Positions 26,101-38,100 of a stretch of 64,000 nt of DNA are shown here, piece by piece. The stretch is from NCBI GenBank assembly GCA_023935145.1, contig CM043700.1, positions 34,947,120 to 35,011,119 of the forward strand, written 5' to 3'. Source of the stretch: Bretschneidera sinensis. Taxonomy: Eukaryota; Streptophyta; Magnoliopsida; Brassicales; Akaniaceae. How positions within the stretch are numbered: position 1 is the stretch's first letter; every line of letters begins with the position of its first letter. The notes beneath the pieces were generated by a model. That model had not been told where the DNA came from. It saw only the letters and a program-made list of their open reading frames with translations, and ran no database searches. Both the position numbers and the translations under genes were made by a program.

Positions 26101-29100
26101 TATTTCCTCTGTTTCTCCACCTCTCTGTTATTCTTCTCCCCTTTCTCTATTATTCTTATCCTCCCTTATTTTTACTATGTGGGTTACTTATCCATCAATT
26201 GGTATCAGAGCAGAAATGTCTTTTATCCCTATACGCTATCACTTAGCCAAAAGATCCACCATCAGAGCCAAATCGATCCACCATCCTCGTCCACATCAAA
26301 GTTTCATTTTTTTTATAAGTGAATAAAATATATAAAAAAGAAAAGTGCACCAAGAGGGTGTGTTGAGAATCCTAATTAGGTTTTCTATTATGTGTCATAG
26401 TAAGTTTCCTAAATCTTATCTATTTTATATCTGTCTTATCTAATTATGTCTCTTAGTTCTATTAGATTTGATATTCATAAGTCTATATATATGACTATTG
26501 AATTGTATTCAAAAAATCAATAATACATAATTCTTTTCAAATTTTTTTGTTAATATGGTATCAGAGCTTTAGGGTTTTTTTTGGGGAAATTGCAAAGCCT
26601 TTATCGCTTCATGTGTTTTGACCTTCATAGCCGACCATATCTGTTTTGGCCTTCATAGCCGACCATACCTCTGGCCTTTATCGCCAATTTTTTCTTCCCT
26701 CTAATCTTGCCTTCTTCTCTATCATTAACCCACCATGGCTGAAAACACCACCCTGTCCACAGAAGTTCTCAATCATCCAACTTCATGTGATCTGCAGAAT
26801 ATTCAAGCACCGGATAGCCCGGATACTCTCTGGTGCACTTATTGCAAGAAACCGAGACACACCAGAGAGAGGTGCTGGAAACTGAATGGAAAACCACCGA
26901 GCAAGGAGTGGGGATACCAAGGAGGATAGCAACTTAATCTAGGACAGCAGCGGAACCAAGTCCTATTTCACTATAAATCAACCAGGTTCAGACCAGGTAT
27001 GCTTAATATAAAGGAGGTAGAGAAGCTAAGGGGACTTCTGGGATCGCTGAAAAAACCTAGTAGTTCATGCTCTCTTGCATTCTAAGGTAAGTTCTCATTT
27101 TCTCAAGGACCAAATGTCTCAAATGAAACTATCAGGAATTTATGGGTCATTGACTCAGGAGCCACAGACCATATAACTCATTCTTCACTAAATTTTAGCA
27201 CCTACTCTCCATGTCCTAGCAATCGAAAAATAGTAATTGCTGATGGTTCTTTAACTACTATAGCTGGTCTAGGAGATATTCATATCAGTCCTTCTCTTAC
27301 TTTAAAAAATGTTCTTCATGTCCCAAAGTTTTCCACCAACTTAATATCCATTCAAAAACTCACCTATGATATGAATTGTAATGTACTTTTCAATCCTTCT
27401 CAATTTGTTTTTCAGGACTAGGTTTCAGGGAAGAAGATTGGACTTGCTAAGGAGAGAAACGGGCTCTACTATCTTGACGAACCAAGCAAGTCACATATGG
27501 TCAGGAATAATTTATCTTTGTCATTTCTATCATCATCCAATAAAGACACCATTTGGCTCCACCATTTTAGATTAGAGCATCCATCTTTTGGAATCTTGAA
27601 AACTATGTTTCTTACTTTGTTTAGAGGTCTAGGTGCTAAACAATTTCATTGTGATGTATGTGAGTTTGCGAAGCACAAACGTATACCTTTTCTAATCAGC
27701 AATAATAAAAGCCCAGTTCTGTTTTATTTGATTCACAATGATATATGGGGACCCTCTACGATTCCAAATGTGTCTCATTTTCGTTGGTTTGTCTCTTTCA
27801 TCGACGATTGTACTAGGGTTTCTTGGATCTTTCTTCTTAAACATAAATCAGATGTAAGTAGTGTACTCCCAAACTTCTACAACATGATTCAAAACCAATT
27901 TGAGTTAAAAATCAAAAGATTCCGATCAGACAATGCAAGAGATTATTTTAATCAAGTTCTATCTCCATATTTTCAAAAAGAGGAAATCATCCATGAATCC
28001 TCTTGCGTTGATACTCCACAACAAAACAGAGTGGAAGAGAGGAAAAATGGTCACTTGCTAGCTACAACCCGAGCCCTTCTCTTTCACTATAATGTTCCAA
28101 AACACTATTGGGAGGAAGCCGTACTCACAGCTGCTTATATGATTAATCGTCTACCTTCTCGGGTGCTAGGGTTTAAGTTACCAATGGACACAATGTCCCC
28201 ATTCTATCCCGACCTTCGTACAACAAATAACCTCACTCCAAGAATCTTCGGCTACACAGCCTTTGTCCATGTTCATAGTCGAAACAGAGGAAAATTAGAT
28301 CCAAGGGCTCTTAAGTGTGTATTTGTAGGTTATTCGTCCACCCAAAAAGGATACAAATGCTACCATCCAACTACACATAAATTCTTTGTCTCCATAGATG
28401 TCACTTTTGAGGAAACAAAACCATACTTTAACTAGTCTTATCTTCAGGGGGAGACTTCATTTAGTGAAGATAAGGATAGAGATCTGTTTCTGCTCGATCT
28501 ACCTACTCGTGAGTCAGTTGTGTCCACCAGATCAACCCCATCTGATCTAATTCCAGCCGAACCAGCTCCAGCTGACCCACTTGTATCGGCCAAACCATTC
28601 CAGCTGGTGTCAACACCCACACCCGCCCACACTGGACCCATGACAGAGCATAATAAACGTCATGACTCTATGCAATTTGTGCAGGCTTATTCAAGGAGAA
28701 GAGACTCGGATCCTAATCTCATGCAAGTCTAAGCTTCAACTCCTAATCCTGAGAATGAGGTAAATACAATTTTTGACCAATCTCAATTAACACCAGACCA
28801 TGATCTCCCCATTGCTATCAGGAAAGGCACAAGAGAATGCACAAAACACCCATTGTATCCTTTGGCAAAATTCGTCTATGTTGAGAAATTCTCACCCTCA
28901 CATAGGACCTTTCTAGTCAGTCTAAACTCTATTCATATTCCTGATACTTTATCTGGCGCATTATCTAATGAGAATTGGAGAATGCCATGAGTGAAGAAAT
29001 GCAAGCACTAGAGAAGAACTGGACGTGGGAAATAGTTGACTTACCACCTGGAAAGAAGGTTGTGGGCTGCAAGTGGCTGTTTACCGTAAAATACAAGTCA

Positions 29101-32100
29101 GATGATTGTCTTGAAAGATACAAAGCCAGATTCGTGGCGAAAAGATACACGCAGACCTATGTTGTGGACTATTAAGAGAATTTGCTCCAATAGCTAAGAT
29201 TAACACGATGAGAGTTTTGTTGTCACTTGCTGCTAATTTCGACTGGTATTTGGAGCAATTTGATGTAAAAAATGTCTTTCTTCACGGTGAATTAGAAGAG
29301 GAGATATACATGGACATTCCTCCAGGATATGAGCAGCAACTGAGAGGCAACAAAGTCTGCAAGCTAAGGAAGGCGCTCTACGGCCTAAAACAAGCTCCAC
29401 GAGCTTGGTTCGGAAGATTCACCAAAGTAATGCTAGCCACTTGACACAAGCAAAGTCAGGGAGATCATACACTCTTCATAAAACACTCGATGCAAGGGGA
29501 GTAACGGCTCTATTGGTGTACGTCGATGACATAATAGTCACAGGAAACGATGAGAAAGAGAAGGAAGCTCTACAAAGATGTCTTGTCAGTGAATTTGAGA
29601 TAAAAGAACTTGGGAGGTTGAAATACTTTCTAAGAATTGAAGTAGCTCATTCTAGAGAAGGAATCTTTATCTCACAACAGAAATATGTGACTGATCTCCT
29701 TAAGGAAACAGAAAAGTTGACATGTAAACCAATTTCCACACCGATTGAACAAAATCATAGACTTGGAGAAGCAAAAGATGATCCAATCGTGGACAAGGAG
29801 AGGTACCAGAGACTGGTTGGGAAGCTCATATACCTTGCCCACACATAGCCAGACATTGCTTATTCCGTGAGTGTTGTCAGCCAATTTATTCATAGCCCGA
29901 GAGATGTTCATCTACAAGCTGTCCATCGCATACTACATTACCTAAAGGCTAATCCAAGACAAGAGATTCTATTTAGAAGAAACATGGGGTTAGTCCTTGA
30001 GGCGTATAAAGATGCTGACTATGCAGGTTCACCGGTTGATAGAAGGTCCACGACAGGCTATTTCACTTTGCTAGGAGGCAATCTTGTAACATGGAGGAGT
30101 AAGAAGCAGAATATAGTGGCAAGATCAAGTGCTGAAGTAGAGTTTAGGGCGATGGTGCAAGGAGTTTGTGAATTACTGTGGCTCAAAATAATTCTGGAAG
30201 ACTTTAAGATTAAGTGGGATGGACCTATGAGGCTATTTTGTGACAACAAGTTGGCTCTCAACATCGCTCATAATCCCGTTCAGCATGACTGGACAAAGTA
30301 TATTGAGGTAGATAGACATTTCATAAAAGAGAAGCTGGACAGCGGATTAATCTGCACACCATACATCCCAACAAACAATCAACTTGCTGATACTTACAAA
30401 AGGACTGAACAGTGAAGCATTCCAACGACTTATATGCAAGCTGGGAATGAATGATGCATATTCACCAGCTTGAGGGGGAGGAGTGTTGAGAATCCTAATT
30501 AGGTTTATGTTGAGAGTCCTAATTAGGTTTCCTATTATGTGTCATAGTAGTTTTCCTAAATCTTATTTATTTTATATCTATCTTATTTAATTATGTCTCT
30601 TAGTCCTATTAGGTTTGATATTCATAAGTCTATATATGACTGTTGAATTATATTAAAAAAATCAATAATACATAATTCTTTTCAATTCTTTTTGTTAACC
30701 AGGTGCAAACCATGTACAAGGTTTATCTATAGGAGAGAGACTCAATAAAAGCTACTATATCTATTTCATTTACAAAAGAATTTCCTGTGACCCAAAAAAT
30801 GAGGACATTGAACCACATTTCCCTAATTACAAATAAATGTCTCTCAACCCCATCAAAAGCTCTACCATTCCTCTCAATCCAAACTAGCTTTCTTAGGACT
30901 CTCCGATGTCCGAAACCCACTTCAAGCCCAAATTTCATTCTTCACGGAGCCGGCGAAAACCCAAGACACACCCAAAACCTTATATATCATCTCCCAAAGA
31001 GCTCTAGCCAAAGAACATTCCAACAAAAGATGAAACACGGTTTCTCAACATCAAAATTTCATTTTAAACCATCTGATTATTAAAAAATAAAATAAAACGG
31101 CTACAGTGTTTCAAACAGTGTCTTGGGATTGCCGTGCTACTGTTCGTGAGCACCACATTGACCATCTGTTTACCAGCGTTGACTTTTCCAGAAAAGCTTA
31201 CCAGATTTTTTGTAGCCACTTTTCAGCCAGAATCCAGGTTTTATCTTTGATAATCTGATATATATATATATATATAAGTTTTGATTATTGCTTATGTGAA
31301 GAATGAGAGAACTTGTTGAGTCAAACGAGTTCTATTAGTGAGAATCCATAATGTATCATATATAACCTCCACATGTTGCGTTAGGTTTTTCGTCCATACG
31401 GGTTTGTGGAGAAGGTCATGATTCAAGCTCTTGCGCAATTTCAGTTTCATCAGGATGCTACCTTTGCTCAATCATCCCTTCAACGTCATCATATTTATGA
31501 TGGATGTAGCCAATGGGATATCCAACATTACTCCACCAGTACCAACACATGTGATACCTCTTCTCAAACTGGTGTCCATGATACTGAATCTGATACAGAG
31601 ATTTTCAACAAGATCGCTAGACTTGAGATTTTATGCCTAAAGGTGTTTGAAGAGGTGAAAGACATTAAATTGAACTTCAAGCACAAAAAGCTGAGCTGAA
31701 ATTCAGAAAGTCGAGCTTCAAATGCAAAAATCTAAGCTACAAGCCATAGAAATTGCTTTAAATAATGCAGCTCCTCTACAAAATGAATCAAGACACGCCG
31801 TTGAGGAACAATTCGTTGAGTAAGCGTCCTTTACTTTGGAGGTATCAAAGAATGAAGAAAGTACATTTGAAGACTGAAAAACTATTATTTGTGCAACTTA
31901 AAGGGTGATCAGGAAGCTTAAAGAGAGCAACATCAGAGTAAACCAACTGAGCATGTCTCAGTTAAAGATGCGAACAATATAGTTGTGCATGCTACACCTA
32001 CTGATTTTGTCAAGCCTCCAGATTTTCAAGTTGAGAAGAAAGACTTTGTGAGATCGTTCTTGTTTTCTCATGATGACGTCAAGTTCAACACACCATGTTT

Positions 32101-35100
32101 TTACTGTGCTTTCTCATGGCTCGAAAATTTTGATACTACACCACCACAAACTCAAGGTCGAGTTTATTGTAAGTGGAGGCGAATGATGCAGCATAGGAAA
32201 GAAAATATGTATTATTTTAAGATTCGTGGGATTTTAAGTTATTTGTGGGATTATTTTGTAAATATATTTTTATTAGAAGCAAGTGGTAATTTATTAGGAC
32301 TTTAGTTTAGGAAATTATAGATTCTATTAGTATTTATATTATTAGGGTTTAGGGTTTTTTATTATGTTTAGGATTGGTGCCTCTATAAGCACCCTTTATG
32401 TTGGAACTATTAAGACATTGATTATTGAATAAACCTATGAGTTTGATCTTTGTCTCATTATTTCTCCTCTATTTCTTAATCTTCTCGTGTCCTAATTCTT
32501 CACCTTTGCCCCCTATTAAAGGAAAAATGAAAAATAAACAAATGCACAAAAGCAATTGAAGATACTGCTAGTGTTACAATTAACATGCAAATATGAGGAA
32601 ATTTTGACTTAGCATAACACTCATGGAAAGATGTTATGCCGAAAGAAATGGAACCTTGGGAGTACTATACTTCAAAACCCATTTCGACCAAGGGCCTCAT
32701 GGTGAAAAACATACACTAGTTACCATATCAGTTTGACCTCACATTAGCGCAAATGCAAGCAATAGAAGGTCATTGCTATAAAACACTCCAAACTCATATA
32801 ACCACAATTCCCAGATGGTAAGCATTGTGCATTCAAAACATGAGAGTGCGAGAGGCAGATTGGATCATATAAGTGCATAATTTCCCCGAGAACAATGAAG
32901 CAATGGATGGAGAAAAGCACATATCTTTCATACCAATCACCAGTGAATGGTGAATTTATGATATTCAAAGCTTTGTTTAGCCAGCAACATACCTCCCATC
33001 TTCATCCACATTTGTTTCTCCATTTCGCCCAATGTAATGATGGTCTGAACCCAACTCCCAGACTGCAGGTTTGCCCTGCTGGGGCTGGAAGTGCCCCAGA
33101 AATCTGCTCAATATTAAAAAAAACCATTTTACTTATAAATATATATCAAAAACAACTTATAATAGAAAATAAAAAAGATATTGAACAGTCAAGCTGACTA
33201 AATGGCTGTAATTTTTTTTGGTGCAACTAAATGACTGTAATTACAACCCCAAAACTGAACTTATCCCTGCCAGTTTTGTCGTTCTGGTGTGAAGTAAATC
33301 AAGACAAAGAAAGGTTAAGAGCATGAGTAGCTTACAGATTGATTGAGTCTTGTTTCTCTGCATCCATATATGAATTTCTGTAATACCGTTGAAGAGTTCT
33401 GAAAAACTCCTGGGACTGGGTTGCTGCTTTCCACTGACCCCTTCTCTCAGAGAATATCTATATAGTATAAAATTTTCAAAACGTCAACAAATGGAGGGTC
33501 GCATTAAGAACAAAACGATAGCTTAAGTGACAAATAACAAAAATATTCTAAACAGAGATGATGGAAAGGATGAAAACCTAGACTCCTGACCAATAACCAA
33601 GTCAACCAAGAGTCAGAAACCAATATCAGGCCCTCAAGGTTACAGAATCAGTTCTTATATGACGTTATGTGACAAACATCAGGCTCTCAAAGGTTATTGA
33701 ATTCAGTTATTATTTAACATTATGTGAAGCAAATCCATCAGTCTCTGTCTCTCTCTCACACACACAAGATCAAAGAAATGCGTCTAAGATGAAAGCACAA
33801 AGCTCTTTTGAAGACAGGGAAAACGATAAGTTACTGATAGGTGAAGCAGGCAAGGGTACCATTGTCCTCTTTATATGTGAAACGGACACAAATCGATCTC
33901 TCTTCTCACATGAATCCACTCTCAATTTATTGGTGATTATTTTTCTTGTGGGAGATCTTTTACGTGTTGGTTTATTAGTAAAATCAGAGTCAGACTGCTA
34001 TCATAATAGCTCAATTTCTATAAAAATGAATCCATTAATGAACAAAATACGTGACACGGGACCATTAAATATATAGGATCACTTTCTAATTAAAACCTAA
34101 TCCATAGACAAACCTTAAAAATAATAAAATCCCATTGCCCAAATTTTGGTGGTTTTGCAGGATAAAAAAGCAAAAGATTGAGACAAAATCAACATCAGAC
34201 CACTATATTCGAGTTCTTAAAATGTAGAAGTTCGCAAGCAGCAACATAAGACAGAATAACCTTATTGTGAGCAGCTGAGCCACCATACTGGTGGGCAAGT
34301 GTGTCACCCATTCTCTCATAAAACTCCATTAAATCATCAGCCAAAGGAGCCTCAAGGTCTATCTTTGGGGTATCTATAACTCCTAAAGCATGAAGCTGGC
34401 ATCCAAGAGCAGCCAAACCATATGCATATTGTGCAACATTTGTTCGATCGATGCAATCAATGCAATTGGTCCTGAGCACCCCCCTTTGGAACATGGGTGA
34501 CTTCATAGAGCAATTTCCATTAGCAACACTGCTACTTCCACCATGATTCCTCTCTAAATTATCAGCATCCTCATTGCCATTGTGACAATGATTCTGGGGA
34601 GAGGAGTTACCAATGTCAACATTCCTGCATCATATTTTCAAAGTCACCCTTGCCATTTTCATACCACAAGTAACCGAATGACATAAACAATAGATAAAGA
34701 TTTTCAACACGTCATAATTGCATCTCATCTAATCATGATTACATAATTATGAGGTAAGAATCTTAGAAGTAATCTAGAAAACCACCCACTCTACTGGTGC
34801 AAGTATACAACATGATGCAAGCATTATGGAAAGTATCATGCATTTTTTCTCCGTTGAGCAGGGGGATGGAGAGAGGGAGAGAGAGAAACCAAGTCAAATG
34901 CCTTAACACATGTAGTAATTCAACCTAAAGAGCTGTTAATTAGAAAAGTTCAATTACTGATAAAGATTAAACCGTCATGTCAGTATATGTAAGAAATGAC
35001 TGCCTAGCATGACTGACCTGATAAACAGCAATAAGCTATCCATGATTCAAATGTTCTCGTAAGAGGATTAGTTAACAACAAATATCATTTGACAGATCTA

Positions 35101-38100
35101 CATTTCGCAAATGTACACGAAGATAATTAACAGGGGAAACAAGAAAAAGACTACATTCCTTCATTTAAAGCATGTACTAATACAGTGAATTACTCTTCCA
35201 TGTCAAGGGGAAGAAAACATAAGACAATCAAATAGCTAATACAATCTTTGCAACTTTGGCGCATGCACAAATAATTGTATTTATGAAACTATCATAATTC
35301 CCAAATGATTGCAGTGATTAGAATGTGATAAATAAACTTAAATTTCATACATGACTCTGGAAGCTATTGAAATGCAATAAAGAAAACTTACTCAGAAGAA
35401 GGCCAGTCCATGAAACCGTCAGGTTTCAGGGCTGGTGCTACTTGACAATAAAAGAAACCTGTTAGCGTCAATGCATATGTAGCCACTTTTCCCAGAAATA
35501 GCAAAACATTTGTTGCTTTGCTGCGAGAGGACCAAAAAAAAAAGCAAGCAAAATTTTTTCCCAGTAAGTTTTCAAAAGGACACTCCAGTAAAAACAAAAT
35601 CAAAGAAAAAGGCAACAATCAAGCTCATAAGACATATACCTCCGAGAATGTTTGTGAAGATCCCAGTGAAGGAATCTCAGACACTTTTCTTCTGATAAAT
35701 CTTTATTGATAAACTCTATTGCATTAGCAAACTCTGCCCGAAGAATCGATTCTCGAGGCTTCCTCTCTTGTGTCTGCGGATCGCAAAAAGCGATATAATG
35801 TAAGGAAAACAAACTTATTCAAAATCTTATACTAATAAGAAAATCAAATCCAACTTATCAAAAAGAAAATCAAATCCTAAGAGCTACTCTAACACGCTCC
35901 TTTTCTAGTAGCAGCAAATTAGAGATCTTTCACCATGTGCAATATCCTTTTACGACATTTGGCAATTAATAGAAAATAAAAGAGAAGTAAAAAGGATTTA
36001 ATCATGGTTATGACATTGACGATTATTATAATAATAAAAATAATAATAATTATTATTATTATTATTATTATGAAACTTGAAGCATATAACAAAATTAAGA
36101 AAATTACCTTGATCAAATTCAAAATAATTATTGGGTTTCCATATCTCTTGACAAGGTTTTCAAAGTGAAGTCTGGTGGCTTCATAGTTTTGGTCATTCTT
36201 TGACACTGGATTGGACACGAAGTTAGTGAACAAAAAAAATAAACAACTTAAGTTTTACAACGAGTCCAAGCACATACAAATAATATCTGGTTTAATATTT
36301 AGTCGTGAGGTTTCCTGTGACCAAAAAAGTGGAATTGAGCCACGGTTCTGTACAATAGAACTTATTTGCGTGGGAGACCCTTCAGGAACATCCTCAAACA
36401 CAATCTGCTCTGTCTCAACATCATTAGCCACTCTGCCCTTCTCATTCACACCTCGTTTCAAATACCTAAGAACAAAAGAAAGCAATAAATAAAAGGTAAA
36501 CAAAGATTTGATATTTACAAAGCAGAACCGATATGATATATATTTGAGCAAAGAGAGAAAGTTAACCATGTTAGAGAGGTTAATAATAATAACTTGGGTA
36601 CCAATATACAATATACATCTCAGACCTATGCGACAATAAACCAAAATCAACTATTGGATTACATTAGACAAACAACAGCACTCAGCTCACTGGTAAACCT
36701 CTTGGTCAAAAAATACACTATAAAAAAGGGGTCATAGGTGCTTAAACAACATAGTCATTGTTTTTCCTTATAAGTACAACATAGTCTTTGTTATAGCTTA
36801 GATGTTAGAGCCATTAACAAAAGATAGGTCAACTTAGTTTTTTGCAACCACATATACATTTTTTTATCATAAAACTTGAGAGTAAAATTTGTAACCACAT
36901 ATAGATTACCACACTAGACCAGGGAGACTTAAGAATGAAGTTTGTGCTTTCCTACCTGGTGCCAGCATAATGACGTGAACGCCTAGCAATGAGAGTGAGT
37001 TTGAACTCCCGTCCAGATACCGAAAGCGTGGCCTGCATTCATATGTAATGAAGCAATTAGTGAAGCATCAAATTATGAAGTTTCCAATGGAACAAATAAC
37101 CATCTAGATGATGGAGAAGGCAATATTGAAGCATGAAGAAGCCAGTATATTCTAATATAATATCAATAAAAATTTTCAGCTGAACTGATAACACCTAAAG
37201 AAGTCCCTTCTACAGAGTCATACTTACACTTTAGCAACTAAATTTGAAATGTGCATGTGTAAGAAAGAGAGGGAGAGTGCTTGTGTGTCAATACCTATGA
37301 AACCAGTACCACAAAATATTACTACTTCCTTACTGTTAACCATAAGATCCTTCTTTAGAGAATAAATCGGCACAACAGAGAATGTAGCAGATACGAATAC
37401 TTATGTAAAAATGGTACACAATCATCACACCCAGTGAGCTAAACATTTGTTTTTCTACTGGTCAAATAATCTAAAAACCACCATCCTCACCTGTTTAAAA
37501 AACCCATACACCAATGCAACTGTCCATAGAGTATTCTGAAGATGATTCCGGATTCCCCGGGTCAAGAACTCATTCCAAACAAACATTGTTTCATATAGGA
37601 CGTGGCGTGTCTGAGTATCACACAAGTTCTTTTGAAGACTGCGCATAACATGGTACGAGTAGCTGAAAAAGAAGTCCTTTGTAAGGTCCACCGTGCATAG
37701 AAGCTTCTTGTATCTAAGCCATCAATGAAATACAATTTCAAATCAAGAACTACAACCTCAAAAAATTAGACTACAAAATTTTGGGGATAGGGGTTAAAAG
37801 AGGAGGAAAAGGAACAGAAATAACAAAAAAACAAATATTTGAACAATGGATTTTAACTAAAATGATGAAATTTTTTTATTCTACAAATACACCATTTCAT
37901 CGTAAGAACTTAATTATTTTACTTCCATTAAATTTCCATCCTTAAATGGCAGAATAGCTGATACTTAATAAATGCAAATCAATAAAAGACAATGTCAATA
38001 ATCAAATTTGACAGCTTAGAAGCACAAACTTCATTTCAACTCTATTAAAACTAAGAATAGAGGAGAAGTGGAAAAGATTTCAAATGTTGCAAGCATAATT

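Larger units (their letters stand above)
26361..30701 (+). mobile_element. Ty1/copia LTR retrotransposon, defective (nest level 3)
   Basis: LTRs at 26361-26555 and 30484-30701 both begin TGTTGAGAATCCTAATTAGG. The right LTR has an extra duplicate of its first ~24 bp. A Met-tRNA primer site TGGTATCAGAGC is at 26556-26567, and the polypurine tract TTGAGGGGGAGGAG directly precedes the right LTR. The domain order gag zinc knuckle, protease, integrase, reverse transcriptase, RNase H is that of copia. GGTG occurs on both sides (26357-26360, 30702-30705) as the probable target duplication. Stops and frame changes break pol in several places, and most of gag is absent, so it cannot move by itself. Confidence 0.92.
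26293..31061 (-). mobile_element. 5'-truncated LINE, interrupted by a copia element (nest level 2)
   Basis: The target duplications ACATCAAAGTTTCA (26293-26306) and ACATCAAAATTTCA (31048-31061) differ at one base. The poly-A end reads as TTTTTTTT at 26307-26314 on the plus strand. On the minus strand from about 31045 the frame [19 protein letters not shown], then [20 protein letters not shown], is the zinc-binding C-terminus of plant LINE reverse transcriptases (zf-RVT). It hits a stop soon after, and later parts shift frame. Removing the copia insert joins TTTGCACC and CTCTTGGTGCAC into the same tail motif seen at 24425 and 12690. Confidence 0.82.
25795..32517 (+). mobile_element. Outer LTR retroelement, interrupted by a LINE (nest level 1)
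   Basis: The left LTR starts at 25795 (TGCATTATTTTAAGATTTGT) and extends to about 26193. A primer-binding site complementary to initiator Met-tRNA (TTGGTATCAGAGC) lies at 26199-26211. The right LTR (32218-32517) opens with TGTATTATTTTAAGATTCGT and shares GCACC, TTATTGAATAAACCTATGAG and CTAATTCTTCACCTTTG blocks. It lacks the last ~90 bp of the left LTR. A purine-rich tract (AGGAAAGAAAATA) precedes the right LTR. The interior resumes at about 31062 after the LINE. Small frames such as 31406-31699 show no retroviral domain, so it looks non-autonomous or badly decayed; AACTCAAGGTCGAGTT near 32150 suggests a Gypsy-related tail. Confidence 0.75.

Noticed and set aside
31406..31699. 97-aa frame inside the outer LTR element as a host gene
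   Set aside because: It lies between that element's primer site and 3' LTR, shows no known domain, and is better treated as decayed element interior.
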